This document shows positions 36,739 to 49,003 of a stretch of DNA of 64,000 bases, piece after piece. Source of the DNA: Xylaria sp. FL1777 (taxonomy: Eukaryota; Ascomycota; Sordariomycetes; Xylariales; Xylariaceae); NCBI GenBank assembly GCA_022578965.1, contig MU400576.1:1-64000 (forward strand), written 5' to 3'. The position numbers and the translations under genes are program-made. The first letter of the stretch is position 1; each line of letters opens with the position of its first letter. Under the pieces are notes generated by a model, which was not told the DNA's origin, made no database searches, and worked only from the letters and a program-made list of their open reading frames with translations.

Positions 36739-38699
36739 ACTACGCGGAGGTCTTTCGCTCCATGAAGCACAGAGGCGTTGATTTGTATGGCACTACTCAT
36801 GATGGGCGGTTTGTGTTTTGTTTTATTTTGCCGTGTTGGGTTGGGTTGGGTAGGTATCTACTTAAATACGCATTTAACTATTTCTCTGAAGCAGAAGTCC
36901 AGGGTAGGTGTTGCGGCCCTGAAACAACAATTGCTGGAGAGTGTAAGGGTATCGTTTATAGATGATACATCAACAGTGCGACAATACGAATTAAGAGAAG
37001 AGATAATGCCAGATATAACCAAATTTGGAAAAAGAAGCCGGGAAATTCTAGAACGAGTCACTGGAAAGACAGAATCGTGGAGTTTTCATCATGTGGAGTG
37101 TCATTTCTTAGCCATTAATGTGGTTGGTTGGGAACGACATCTTATAAGGTAGGCCACGGATACCTGAATCCTGGATCTCAGGTCCACGATAATAACCAAC
37201 GAATGATATCTACTGGGCTACTTTATTACTACCTCCACGTGGTTAGTTTTTCTTATTCAAGACATGCACTATGGCTCACGAAACCAGCTAAACTTGTACA
37301 ATACGAAGCTGTTAATGGAGCCGCCCCTCCGCGGGGTATTGGAGCGCGTGGGGGACTAGACTCGCTGGAAATTGCCCTTCTTGGCAAGGGGGGTTTAGCG
37401 CCTGTCGCTCTGAAGATGGGGGAGGGGTTCTTTACCCCAATTTTTCGAACCCCCGAACCCCCGCGTTTCTCCGAATTCCTTCCCGCTTTTGTGAGGGGAG
37501 TATGTCAGGGGAGAACCTAACTTTATGCCTGTGTTATTTCATGAGCTCCTTTTAGGCTTTTACATATCAACATAGTACCTATGTTAGGACGAACCTGAGA
37601 GGGGATACGCTAACATGAAAGCTCTGGCCTTCATCGACAGGTATAAGGGAACGAGACAAACTCTTTCAAAGAATCTGGAATTTATTGTTCGCTGAGGATA
37701 ATGTAGTCTACCATACCCTGAATATCGACGGTGTCCTCAAGCCCTCGAGTCAATACGCCTTTTTTAGCAATTCATAGAACCATATCCGTTTCCATATAAA
37801 ACTACTCCCGCCAGGGTGAGTATCCGAACCGTTGTCGCCGAATATGTGGGTTGTCTTCCTCGTCCGAAGACATCGGGTCTGGTTCGATTTCTTACCAACG
37901 ATACGGACCTACGGCCGCCATTGCTCTCAACCGTCAGCTTTTTCGCCGTATTTGATGGCCGCAGTAGATAGTGAATTCGGAAACGCTCGATGTCGATTAA
38001 AATCTCTAGTGAGGCCACTCCGCTCACTACTGCCGTAGCTATGTCACGCTGCTCGTCCTTTTAATACCCGGTTCTTGTTTCAGGCTTGGTTCTTCAGTTT
38101 TAGGGAAACGGCTGTATTTTCGTACTTCGTTCGTAACCTCGAAGTCGCTGTGCCTAATTGATCACTAAATATGCGTTAACTGAATAAAGGGACAGCAAAA
38201 TTACTTAGATGACTACTTAACTTAAATGCTATTTAGGAAACAAAATGACCTTAGCCCTGAACTTTAGGTCGAGGAAAGAAATTTCGTCTTCTTTTTCTTT
38301 ACTTTCCCGGCTGTAATGAGCTATGTAAATGCAAGTTTCCTATAGCATCTTGTACAGTATGACCCCCTAAATATGTGTACTATAATCACCCGTTCATGCC
38401 TTCGGCGATTTTGACCTAAGCTGGCTCGCTTCCCCAACTCGGTCGGAGAGACAGCGCGCCGCTATATGGGGGTTAAGGGTCCACCCCCTGAAGCTACCTA
38501 GCTGCATACTGTGATCGTGGGTGTCCGATAAAGGTCGAGGTACGTCAGTCCAGGATAGACTTAAGCATCACATGTAAACCATTGCCTTAATTTTCGCTAC
38601 ACACTGAATTGGAAGCTAAAGAGACCAGAACTCACCCGAGCAAGGATAGAGACCTTTTAATACGAATACTGGACTTGGAAACCGTGAACTGGTACAACA
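36739..38699. other. Intergenic, about 2 kb, divergent promoters with a GC-rich patch
   Basis: Divergent gap between polyol dehydrogenase and KduD-like SDR. A GC-rich patch at about 37310-37505 contains a GAACCCCC direct repeat and G runs, and stands out from AT-rich surroundings; it may be a transposon relic. The frames at 36778-37152, 37128-37520 and 37764-38027 show no family features. Confidence 0.35.
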
Positions 38700-39579
38700 A
38701 TGGAGTCTCTCTTCTCGCTTAAGGGCGAGACGGCGCTCGTCACAGGCGGATCGAGAGGCATTGGACAATCCGTCGCCATTGCGCTCGCCGAAGCAGGCGC
38801 CGACATCATACTGGTCCAAGTACGCTACGCCCTCCTCTCACTGAAGTCCTACGATCATCATTGTCCAGATTACGCGCTCAAAGCAAGCAACACACAATCA
38901 CTAATACCCGTCAAAACAGCGCACCCCGGCCGTAACAGAGACGCAAAAGGCAGTTGAGGCCCTGGGCCGTAAAGCGCACGTGTACACAGCGGACCTGTCC
39001 TCCCAGCCGGACGTGGCGGCGCTGGTCCCGAAGGTGCTGGCGGACGGGCACGAGATCCGGATCCTGGTGAACTGCGCGGGGATACAGATCCGGCACGCGT
39101 GCGAGGCGTTCCCGGACGCCGACTTCGACGCCGTGATGCAGGTGAACCTGAACGCGGTGTTCACGCTGTGCCGGGATGCGGGAAAGCACATGCTGGGGCT
39201 GGAGCCGTCGGCGACGACGGGGCGGCGCGGCAGCATCATCAACTTCGGCTCGCTGCTCACGTTTCAGGGCGGGCTCAACGTGCCGGCGTACGCGGCTAGC
39301 AAGGGCGCTGTGGGCCAGCTCACAAAGAGCTTCGCTAACGGCTGGTCGGATAAAGGGATCACTGTCAATGCCATCGCGCCGGGATACATTGCTACCGAGA
39401 TGAACACGGCACTGCTGAACGATGAGGAACGGCTTGCGAGCATCACGTCGCGGATACCGGCTGGGAGGTGGGGGACGCCGGATGAGTTCAAGGGGAGCGT
39501 GGTCTACCTGGCGAGTAAGGCGAGTGCGTATGTCAGCGGACATACGTTGGTTGTGGATGGTGGGTGGATGGGTCGGTAG
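38700..39579 (+). CDS. Short-chain dehydrogenase, KduD-like
   Basis: Classical SDR of 259 aa from exons 38700-38819 and 38920-39579; the 100-bp intron has an ACTAAT branch point. Cofactor motif TGGSRGIG (15-22), NCAG (91-94), and the catalytic set Asn116 or Asn118, Ser151, Tyr164 and Lys168 (YAASK) are present. The ends [18 protein letters not shown] and [13 protein letters not shown] resemble 2-deoxy-D-gluconate 3-dehydrogenase (KduD), which acts on keto-deoxy-uronates from pectin. The specificity is inferred by resemblance. The start ATG is the first in frame. Its GC-rich codon use matches the AKR and polyol dehydrogenase nearby. Confidence 0.88.
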
Positions 39580-39876
39580 ATGAGGCGGTTGTAGATACCT
39601 AGGAGATGCGATAGATGTCCGCAAAAGGTGATATAGACATTTCACAAGGCTATCTGTGTTCACAGACTTTGTGTTAAGTGAGGAAGACTTTGACCATCCA
39701 TTATGCACAGGGAGATATGAACCAGCTCATGCCAAATCTATTATTCCGAGCTATTGATCTATAGAGAGCGGAGTAAAAGGAGTACAGGAGAAAACACGTG
39801 CTGAACAGCCTGCACAATCCCGATTTCAAGTCAATGCCTATGACAATACCTAGTGCTCATAATATGATATGCAGGC

Positions 39877-41224
39877 TTATTTCACAGATGCCATCACTTC
39901 CTCCATCCACGGATAGACGGATGAGTTAGCAAGAGGATACCCCATATGCAGGGCGCCGGGGAAGAACCTTGCTTCCTTAGGAGATCCGTACTCGAAGAGA
40001 AGCGTCGAGTCTTCAATGGGCATAAGACCATCAAGGGTGCCCTAGATAGGGGGTGTAAGTCGTCAGCATCAAGCAGAAGGACATACATAGCGATAAAACC
40101 ACAACCACATTAGAGAGATGCGATGAGACTCAACTCACATTGACCAACAATAGCCTCGTGGAAGGTTTCTCCAGGATGCCCGTCTCAAGTAGCGAAAATC
40201 TCTTGAGCGCCACCCGCAGATACTCCTCGACATCATCGCATCCATGCTTTTGCGCTAGCGCAGGGAGGAGTTTAAACGGGTACTCATGGCCGTCAGCGCG
40301 CGCCAACCATTTGGGATCGAAGAAATAGTGTGACCCGGCGCCCTGCGCCACGACGCCCACGAGCCGCTGGCGATGGGTATGCGCGATCCGAACCGCGTAG
40401 TACCCGCCAGAGCTGAGACCCCAGCACATGACGCGCCGCATGTCGAACCTGCCGTCGACCTGCATCCATTCGAAGACGGAGTCCCAGAGCCGGTCTGGCG
40501 AGTCCGCGTCTGCCGGGTCTGCGGGACAGTCTGCGGTACCGGGGATCTCGATGATGATGATCGCCCATCCGCGCGCGAGGAACTCGTCGCATCGCCCCGT
40601 GTTGTCCGGTCGATACCCATCGAGGCCCGTAAAGAGCAGAACGACCGGATGAGGGCCCCCTGTGGCCTTCGTCGGGGGTACGCGCACATAAGCGGGTATG
40701 ATGGCGCGATCGCGGCCCGCGGCGCAACCATGCAGGATCTCGACCTCCTTGATGGGCACGTCCCAGGACCCAGCGGCCTTGAGATAGATCTTCTTCTGCA
40801 TCTCCCACGCCCCCCACTTCATAGGACAGCTGATTTCGGGGAAGGCCGTGATGTAAGGGAACCGGGCGATGCGCAGCACGCACGCGGCGCGGAGATACAG
40901 CGCAGAAGCCTCTTTCTTCCCCGCGGCCTCGTCGCCGGCTCGTTCGAGGGCTTCCGCCGTTGCAAAGAATGCCTCCGTGTATGCGGTGCTGTACCCATCA
41001 TCGATGCCGCGCGCTATCAGATCCATGAAGATGGGCTCGAAGTCGTCGTACGCCCCGTCGTGGAAGGGATACACGCTTTTCGAGCAAGGGAAACGCCATT
41101 TCGTCTCCCATAGCGCTTTGATGCCCTCGTGGTGCGGCATGCGTCGCTCGAAGGCCTCCGTGCCCATCTTCCAGGTCTCGGGGACCGGACGCATCGAGGG
41201 AGTTGCTGTTTTGTGTGATGCCAT
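39877..41224 (-). CDS. Ayg1-like alpha/beta hydrolase
   Basis: Two exons, 41224-40139 and 40041-39877, give 416 aa, close to the length of the Ayg1 family. In Aspergillus fumigatus Ayg1 shortens a heptaketide naphthopyrone during melanin synthesis; many fungi have paralogues of unknown substrate. Family blocks are visible: VYPFHDG, ARGIDDGYSTAYTEAFF, TGLDGYRPDNTGRCDEF and EIPGTADCPADP. The nucleophile elbow WGLSSGG has Ser271, and the second exon supplies a candidate catalytic His in GALHMGYP. There is no signal peptide. No polyketide synthase lies in this window, so a pigment role is not supported here. It is convergent with the KduD-like gene, leaving only 297 bp between them. Confidence 0.88.
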
Positions 41225-42619
41225 TGCTTCGATTTCACGTCTTTAGACGCTGACCATGAGCTGTTGTAGTTATACCGAGACGTGTATCAGTTGCTGGTCT
41301 CTTGGATTTTTGTATTACTAGACGGGCAGGTTAGCATGTGGTTCGTTCATCATTGTAGCGACATTGAGGACCGATATCTCGCCTTGTACTCGGTTTCCAA
41401 GACTGTCGTCCAGGACCGCGAAACTCGGCAAGCTATTGGGGCGAGATGATGTTGACATACTGTCTCTGTATCGTTGAAGTAGGTAAGACGATACTGGCTC
41501 ATCCGTTCTGACGAGTGCGATCCAAGGAGATCCAACTTGACAGTGGTCTCTGTGACTGGATCGCTTCTCGCCCTGGAAGACGACGTCTATTTACCTGGTT
41601 CTAGAAGACAAGACTAGTGGAATATCGATTTTCTGATCTAGTATGTCAGGGACAAGAAGTTGGGGATATCCGAAGCGTAAGCCCGAAAGTTGCATGCATA
41701 TGGCCGGTGTGCAGACGTGCCTTACATTATGCGAGGGCTCTTCCAGCATCTCAGGTCAGCGTGGCGTGGGAGTATGTAGGCAGCTACGGCCTAGGCTATG
41801 TATATATATGGTAGCTACAGTGTTAGGACACTAGGTCCACTCCTTCCCATCTACAACTACAATACATAGGTACACACAATGGCAAAGCCTGACAGAGTAG
41901 TGGTTAGAATTCATTGTAAATAAGATCTCGAGGCATCGTGATACTGGAATTAGGGGTAGGAGATATGAGTCATTTTGTATAGATATTTGTGAAATGGACT
42001 TGAGCGAACTGGGATTGGAAGAAGTGGACTGGCTGTGATCTCTAGATGATCTCATGGATGTCCCTCTATATGAACATAAAGAGGATGTCCACCTTGAAGC
42101 CACCTCCCCAACAAGGTAGGCCCGGCGGTGATCCCAGTATCAAGCAGCTTGCGGACACTTTGGACTCCGGTGCTGACTGTGGTCATATCTTAGTGAAGAA
42201 TAGTACAGATTCCCCTGGATCCAGAACCAGCTGTTCGTGTTGCGTGATGTGTTGTGTGGGCAACTGCCAAGGCACCGTCCGTATCATGGAGTTTCGGGCT
42301 ATCTGTATTGACTATTGTGCTCCTTTAAGTGTCTTGTCTATTTGACTCAGTATATATATATGTAAAGACCTATGCGACTCACAACCTTGAAAGCACGATA
42401 TCCCAGTTGGGCAAGCGCACCACATTACACCCTAACTCCAGGACCATGTACATGAAACATCCCGAGCTGAGCAAACCGTAATACTCTCTCTATAAAATGC
42501 TCCTGTTCCGCTTTAGAAAAAAACTCGGCGCGGGACCAATGATCGGCCGACCCCGTCTCGGCATAAACATGGATTGCCCCCTATTTTCTATTTGTTTTGA
42601 CGTGGCCTCGTTCGGGTCT
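41225..42619. other. Intergenic, about 1.4 kb
   Basis: Upstream region of the Ayg1-like gene plus the 3' end of the Gna1 gene. Short frames (41617-41834, 42046-42345) have no family features. No repeats of note except TATATATA runs near 41800 and 42350. Confidence 0.4.
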
Positions 42620-43209
42620 TCACTTCTTACTCTCGTAGTAATGGGCCATCTCTAAGCCAGCCTTCCGAAAGCCGCATTTGAGATAGAAGCCCTCGTTCGC
42701 TTCGCTGCAGTCGAGAATAGTCTTGTAGCAGCCAACCTTTTCGGCAATGAAGTCGAGGGCTTGGATTAGACGAAGCCCGAGTTTCTTGCCTTGTTGGTCT
42801 TTAGCGACGGCGATATCCTCGATGTGACCGACAAGTCCAAGACTGTGAATACTATTTGCCAAGTCAATTAGCCACAGGGTCTTCTCGATATGGGAAGTGC
42901 TCTGTGCCCAGTGCCCTGGTGCTCTTACAATTTCCTCTCGACAAGGAGGTTGCCTGTGCCGACTACCTTGCCAGTGCTTGTGTCCTCGACGACAAGTATA
43001 TAGTAGGTGTCTTGTGACAGTATCCAGTTGTACCGCTCGTCGAATGCCTCTTTGCTGATCTCGCCGACGGTTGTGAGAACCCGCAGGCAGTCGAGAAAGC
43101 CGGCATCGTAGTCGGAGAGACGGAGGGAGCGGGCGACGTAGCCCTCGGGAAGCGCAGCGGCAACAGTAGGCGAGATAAGGTCGGACGAGAAAAGCCCTTG
43201 CTCAGACAT
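42620..43209 (-). CDS. gna1: Glucosamine-6-phosphate N-acetyltransferase
   Basis: GNAT-fold enzyme that acetylates glucosamine-6-phosphate with acetyl-CoA on the way to UDP-GlcNAc, hence chitin and glycosylation. Exons 43209-42929 and 42851-42620 give 170 aa. The 77-bp intron joins ...LLVERK-F-IHSLGLVGHIEDIAVA, the conserved Gna1 core. The acetyl-CoA loop reads QQGKKLGLRLI, and the C-terminal part with LDCSEANEGFYLKCGF is also typical. The start is taken at MSEQGLF; an in-frame ATG nine codons upstream is possible. It is expected to be essential and cytosolic. Confidence 0.93.
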
Positions 43210-45124
43210 CTTTGGGACGGACGAGAGGGCGTGCAAGTTGGTTGGCTAAGGAGAGGGATCGAGGGTGGGATGAGGACGCTGTTGCAGGAGACAAAGTGAA
43301 CAGTGGCGGCTGACGATCTGTAGATGAGGATTAGGCCGAAACTGAAGTTGACTGAAGGCCCCGAAGAACCAATAGAGCACTGAGATGATCAATTGAACAT
43401 GAAGATGGAAGTTTGGTGATATGGAGAGAAAAACAGCATGTGAGAGTCGGGAAACGAAGTTGATCCTTTTTCAAGTAAGCCGCAGCAACAAACGAGTCGA
43501 CAACAACAACACTGCGGCAGGCATAATACGAAGTCTAGGCCTGTTGGGCTAGGCCTATCAGAGCTGGTTTGGACAGCACGAGCCAGTACTGTACGCTCGG
43601 TATCTGGGTAGGCACTGCCCTGAAGGTATAGGGGAGCTTAGCCTTAACGCAGCTTATAGGCGCTAGCGACAGCCGGCAGAATCCACTGTGGATTACACCT
43701 GCAGGCGGAGCTGAACTCTACCCACCTAAGAATAGCAACATCTTTTCCAGGTATGCTACCGAGTTTAAGTGCCGGTAGGCCATAGAGAAATTAGGTAGGT
43801 AAGTAGGAACTCCCAACTCTAGGAGTTTGAAAGAACCTTGGAGCTTTTAAGAGACAGAACAACAGCTTATCATCGACATTCCGGAGCGATTCGACGATTT
43901 ATAACAAATCCTATCAGTTATGGCAAGCTACTTTATTCGATTAATACCGGACACTGACTGGGCAAGGGATCTATCTCAGTGACGCGTCCAAGGAAATAAA
44001 TAGAACCGTACCTGACAGAATGCACCTGGGCACGCATTTACCTCTTAAGTACAGGGTAATATTGGGGCTCCTAGGCGGGTACAACAGATAAGGTACAGAA
44101 CTGTATCTACCTACCTCTTAAGTAGGTACTTCCAGGATTTCTACCTAACAGGTTACTTACTTATGTAGTGACAGGTAGGTACCTACCTAGGTATGTATAT
44201 CTAGTTGAGTACTGCTTGCCCGTCAACCTCACTGACAGCAAGGTTAATTATCTCAAATATGCCAAATCATACTTACACTGAACCTACAATCCAGGTGTTC
44301 TTCCGTCATTCCATCCAACTTCTCGGCAGATCGGGCTAATTCTCGTTATCTACACCATGCAACTCCTGCTACCTACCGCCATCCCATCCTTGTCATCGAT
44401 TAAATCGCCTTTAAACCTGTTCTCGGATAACTATCGCACGTCGAGCTTGACGTTGCGTTGGGGCAATACGCGATTGGATGTCCTACATGTATGATTTCTT
44501 TACCGAAGCTATGGGTAACTCTAGTATCTAGCAGTGTACAGCAGTATCACCGGCTTGACTACTTATTTACACTAGTAGGTAGGTACATATAAGTTAAGTA
44601 CCTCTCAGTACTTATGCGTATGTTGGCTTCCCCGCCATCGCCACGGACATTCACATGCTAAAGTTGACTGGGGAATCCCGGATACTGCCCTGAAATTACA
44701 AGGGGACTGACTGACTGACTTGTGCCTTGTGTTCTGTTCTAGGTGGCGGTTTTTACAAGTCCCAACTTTTCCGTCTTTGAAATTATGCATCCAGGTCTGT
44801 CTCGATCTATACCATCTGCATCATCAACAGACCTCGAATGCCCTTCATTGTTTCCTTACGTGCAATGCAATTTTAGTGGTCGCAATGTCAAGTCATAACT
44901 ACTTTCATTGCACGCCAGACATTCATTCCTACTTGTTCATGACCGGCATTCCAGCCTAGGAACCCTCTGCTATTGCTATCGTTATTGTCATTGTTGTTGA
45001 TTTCATTGGCATTATTGCGATTACTAGATGATCTCCTTGATAGATCCGAGTGCTGTTATATTTCCTATCCTTTTACATCCACCCTGGGCATCAGATCAAC
45101 CCTGGTGACTACGACAACTACAAC
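43210..45124. other. Intergenic, about 1.9 kb, with GTAGGTAC clusters
   Basis: Divergent gap between Gna1 and the lipase. Copies of TAGGTAGGTAC, TACCTACC and related words cluster at about 43790-43805, 44080-44215 and 44575-44600. A GACTGACTGACTGACTTG run lies near 44704-44721. The small frames here are unsupported. Confidence 0.45.
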
Positions 45125-48100
45125 ATGGACGAGGAGCCCCTATCCGATCCTCTCGAAACCATGAATGTGGACATCGCCGAGCACGACATCGAGCAGCATG
45201 ATGCCCTGATACACCTGAAAAACGAGCATGGCTTCCTACAAAAGCCAGTCACGCCGACTCGTGCCGGCACGCTTTTGCCAGGCTCCATGGCAAACGCCGT
45301 GAGCTTTGCGACGAGGTCGACTTCCTTTGCCCTTCGAATTGGCACAGCCATGAGTGGCTATGGCCTCAGTGCGGCCAAGGTTACCACTCTCTCTAGCCTA
45401 GAGCTAGGGAGGGGCGTCCTTGGCGGAATATTGACCAAGGCTGGTCGCGATGTCGTCGTTGGATCCCCTACAGAACTGGCTCGCGCCGATGCCGAATCCA
45501 TTCTGCAGACGAGCCTCGCAACTATGCATCAGACCATGTCGCGACTAGTTTTCTGGACTGCTGCAGGCTTTCACGCAGCTGGGGCTACTGTCTCCAGCGC
45601 TTCGCACCTCTCTCAAATAATTTTGTCTGTTCTCGACCAGTTTTTGGGCTCGACCGATTCGTCTAGGGCAATAGCAAGTATTATTACCCTGGTTCGCCGA
45701 GAATTCCAAAACCCTGCAACTGGCGTTGAGGGTGAAAGAGTTGGGGTGATGGATCTAGTTCTTGGGCTGTGCGGCCTTGCATACCTCCAGAACAAGTGTC
45801 GAAAGATGATGCAAGAAGAATCGAGACGCCTAGGGTATGAAGAGGTTATTTGGGATGTGATTGTTCAGAATGATGGGGAGCGCATCGATGCACAGCACGA
45901 GGATGTTCGCAACGCTAATAAAGTCCAATCTCCGGGATCAAATGATACAAACGATACTATTGGAGACATTGAGCATCATGGTTCAAGGCGAGGCAGTATT
46001 GATGATGAGGACGATCTACTAGAGGCTCAATTGAGAAAACAGATTGCTAAATCGCTCCCAGAGGACGCCAAGATATCTATCTTTACGTCAACGACAACCA
46101 CCAAGACGATCACAGTAGATATCACAGGGGCGTCGTGTCTGTCCATCCCGTCGTTCCCAAGTCTCGGCCTGGTGTCGAGTGAAGTGAACGATTCTTCCCA
46201 ATCGTCTCGAAGCAACCAGCAGCAGGCTTCAAATTGCCGGGTGGTATACAAAGTTACCCGAAATCGAGTACAAAACATGCCAGATAATGATGGGGATGAC
46301 AATAGGACTCCGCCCTCTCCAGAAGAGCTTAATACCGATAATGATGGACAGTCAACTTCGCCGACCAGCCCTAGCGTTCAGAAACTGGATCCTTCTCTAC
46401 CTATAGCTTCAAAAATCGCACATCAGATTACGGCTTCTTCTGCTAAGGCACGCCGTACTAGCTTAAACGAAAGTCCCGCGCGTCGGGTAAGGTCAATATC
46501 AGGTGGATCTCCTGGGCCTGGGAATGGATCACCCAAGGAACTGTCATCTACGAATTCGCTAGCAGAAGCAAATGATCGTGCGGCAAACCAGAAGAGAACT
46601 AGAGCACCGTTGGACCACCCACGCAGAAACCCCAAAAATCTCACTGTCCAGACACCATCAGGGGGCACCAGACCCCCTAATAGGAAAGCATATAAAAAAT
46701 CAGAACCAAATCTGACAAAACGCAATGAAAAAAAGACGGGAATTCGAGGTGTGCTTGGGAAAGGAACCGTACCAACACTAGGGAATCTCCTCAGCCGTGA
46801 ATCCAGTTCAGACAGTATCGCAGCTCCTAAGCCAAAACCAAATACAAAACCTCCTTCAGGAGGTCATAGATCCCCTCCAATTAAGTCCCCAAGCACCCTT
46901 CCTGGGGCTTCAGTCCCCGACAGGACCTCTAGCGTAGTACCGAATCGCGAGGCCCCTCGTGCACCACAACGAGGGAATCCGAACTATTTCTCATCCAGAG
47001 ATTTAGGATCCCTTGGAAATTCTGGGCAACATAAGGGCCCCCTTTTATCACCTATGTTTCCGATAGGGGACCGTCGACGGAGTTCATTGGTATCTTTGAC
47101 GGATACCATCTCTATTCACTCTTACGATAGCCGACCCCCCTCACCACTTACTCGTCAAAACGAGACAATGGTGGGTACTAACTCCTTGAGCCAAAAGCAT
47201 TCGAATGGGGGCGTGTTAAGCATGCCGTCTCCCCAACGGACTCGTCGCCAGGCCGCTTCACGAACCCACACTCCCAGCATTTATACACTTGCGACCCGCG
47301 ACTCGGAAACGTCTCTTGTAGTTTCATCTTTTCACACAAAGAGTGCCTATGGAGATTCAATGGCCCTTGACTCTCTGAGGCGATCTGGAGCGGTCAGAGG
47401 GATGTTTCCTGACTTCCATTTCTTGCGAAATATTACCCGATACAGTCGGTATGCGTCGGCAGTTTATGGGTATAACTTCCTTAAGCTTATGGGCATCTCC
47501 AAAGATCGGCCCGCCCAGAGCATAGCGGATGAGATTCATTATGACGTCCGTTCATTCGCTCATCATGCAAAACTACCACCTGATAGTATCCTACTCGCAT
47601 CTTTTGTTGATCCTCAAGGCGGTTCCGACTCCACTGGGGCTACAGATACAGGCGTACCCCTTGTCCATACAGTGGCCCTCGATGAAGAGTCCAAAGCCGT
47701 TGTACTCACGTGTCGAGGAACCCTAGGGTTTGAAGATGTTCTTGCCGACATGATGTGTGATTATGACGATCTAACCTGGAGGGGCAAGACATACAAAGTT
47801 CACAAAGGCATCCATGCGTCAGCACGGCGACTGTTATATGGTGGTGATGGACGCGTCTTGTTCACAATAAAGGCGGCCTTAGAAGAATACCCCGAATATG
47901 GGTTAGTACTGTGTGGTCATTCATTAGGTGGCGCGGTGACCGCTCTGCTTGGTGTCATGTTGGCTGAGCCTTCGGCTACTGGTGCCGGATTTCTTACATC
48001 TGCTGCAGAGCACCCGAAACTTCTTGGTGCTGGCTTACCCGGGACACCGACACACATATGTCTGCCACCCGGCAGACCAATCCATGTGTATGCTTACGGC

Positions 48101-48652
48101 CCACCAGCAACCATGTCACCTTCTCTCCAAAAGGCCACTCGGGGTCTAATAACTAGTACGGTGCACGGCAACGATATGGTACCATACCTTTCATTGGGGG
48201 TCTTGCACGACTTCCAAGCCCTTGCCTTGGCATTCAAGACCGACAACAACGAGGCCAAGGCTGAAGTTAAGCGGCGCGTTTGGGAAGGGTTGCGTTCTGG
48301 CCTCGCAGACAAGTGGTATAGAAATCCGATGAAGCAGTCAAACGAAGACGACGAGCATTGGGGTTACGTCGCGCTGAAGACTTTACGGGTCAGCATGATG
48401 AGTTCCAAACTTCTCCCGCCCGGGGAAGTCTTCAAAGTAGATAGCACGCTAGTCATGAGACGAGATGCATTTACGCAAGAGACGTTAGATGATATTGGCC
48501 GGCCTGCTACACGGATTGTTTTGAAATACATTAGAGATGTCGAGGCTCATTTCAGAGAAGTACGTTTTGGTTCTAGCATGCTTATGGACCACAGTCCTGG
48601 GAGGTACGAAGATGCTCTTAGACGGCTTACCTTGGGTGTGGTAGAAACTTGA
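45125..48652 (+). CDS. Class 3 lipase, sn-1 diacylglycerol lipase type
   Basis: Single-exon gene of 1175 aa; the ATG at 45125 is preferred over an in-frame ATG 75 bp upstream because it matches the acidic conserved start (MDEEPLSDPLE). Residues 60-250 include small, Gly/Ala-rich hydrophobic helices that may associate with membranes. Residues 270-730 are Ser/Pro-rich and disordered. The catalytic core lies at about 780-1060: VVLTCRGTLGFEDVLADM, nucleophile Ser933 in CGHSLGGA, and Asp1017 in HGNDMVPYLS. A His further on (for example LGVLHDF) could complete the triad. The likely reaction is hydrolysis of diacylglycerol or a related lipid. The C terminus retains a conserved extension with EVFKVDSTLVMRR. 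Confidence 0.9.
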   Translation: MDEEPLSDPLETMNVDIAEHDIEQHDALIHLKNEHGFLQKPVTPTRAGTLLPGSMANAVSFATRSTSFALRIGTAMSGYGLSAAKVTTLSSLELGRGVLGGILTKAGRDVVVGSPTELARADAESILQTSLATMHQTMSRLVFWTAAGFHAAGATVSSASHLSQIILSVLDQFLGSTDSSRAIASIITLVRREFQNPATGVEGERVGVMDLVLGLCGLAYLQNKCRKMMQEESRRLGYEEVIWDVIVQNDGERIDAQHEDVRNANKVQSPGSNDTNDTIGDIEHHGSRRGSIDDEDDLLEAQLRKQIAKSLPEDAKISIFTSTTTTKTITVDITGASCLSIPSFPSLGLVSSEVNDSSQSSRSNQQQASNCRVVYKVTRNRVQNMPDNDGDDNRTPPSPEELNTDNDGQSTSPTSPSVQKLDPSLPIASKIAHQITASSAKARRTSLNESPARRVRSISGGSPGPGNGSPKELSSTNSLAEANDRAANQKRTRAPLDHPRRNPKNLTVQTPSGGTRPPNRKAYKKSEPNLTKRNEKKTGIRGVLGKGTVPTLGNLLSRESSSDSIAAPKPKPNTKPPSGGHRSPPIKSPSTLPGASVPDRTSSVVPNREAPRAPQRGNPNYFSSRDLGSLGNSGQHKGPLLSPMFPIGDRRRSSLVSLTDTISIHSYDSRPPSPLTRQNETMVGTNSLSQKHSNGGVLSMPSPQRTRRQAASRTHTPSIYTLATRDSETSLVVSSFHTKSAYGDSMALDSLRRSGAVRGMFPDFHFLRNITRYSRYASAVYGYNFLKLMGISKDRPAQSIADEIHYDVRSFAHHAKLPPDSILLASFVDPQGGSDSTGATDTGVPLVHTVALDEESKAVVLTCRGTLGFEDVLADMMCDYDDLTWRGKTYKVHKGIHASARRLLYGGDGRVLFTIKAALEEYPEYGLVLCGHSLGGAVTALLGVMLAEPSATGAGFLTSAAEHPKLLGAGLPGTPTHICLPPGRPIHVYAYGPPATMSPSLQKATRGLITSTVHGNDMVPYLSLGVLHDFQALALAFKTDNNEAKAEVKRRVWEGLRSGLADKWYRNPMKQSNEDDEHWGYVALKTLRVSMMSSKLLPPGEVFKVDSTLVMRRDAFTQETLDDIGRPATRIVLKYIRDVEAHFREVRFGSSMLMDHSPGRYEDALRRLTLGVVET

Positions 48653-48984
48653 TAAACTTTCAGGTGGAGGACACGTGTGCGGTCGTAATGTCTGGAAGTT
48701 TACTTCAAAACGTATATATTCTCAGAATAAAACAATAAAACAAAACGGAAGATATGTATTGTTTCATTCACAAGCTCCCATACACTGTTCTGTTGGCTCT
48801 GGGTCCATTCTTACTAACATCGACTTCAATGTGAGAAGCACGAGATTAAAAACAAAAAGGGGGGGGGGGGGGGGGGGGGGGGAGGGTTTTTTTTTTTTTT
48901 TTTGTAAAAAAAAAAAAATAATAAAATTTACCCAAGCCAGTCCAAAAACACTAAAAATATATTAAAGTTATGAACAGGCCCACG

Positions 48985-48994
48985 NNNNNNNNNN
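48985..48994. other. Assembly gap (10 N)
   Basis: Ten N bases between a G/T/A homopolymer block and a long C run. The round number suggests a placeholder, not a measured size. Confidence 0.98.
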
Positions 48995-49002
48995 AACCCA
49001 CC

Positions 49003-49003
<1 letters not shown>

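Noticed and set aside
37875..37900. Possible tRNA B-box (GGTTCGATTTC)
   Set aside because: No matching A-box or acceptor-stem pairing could be found around it.
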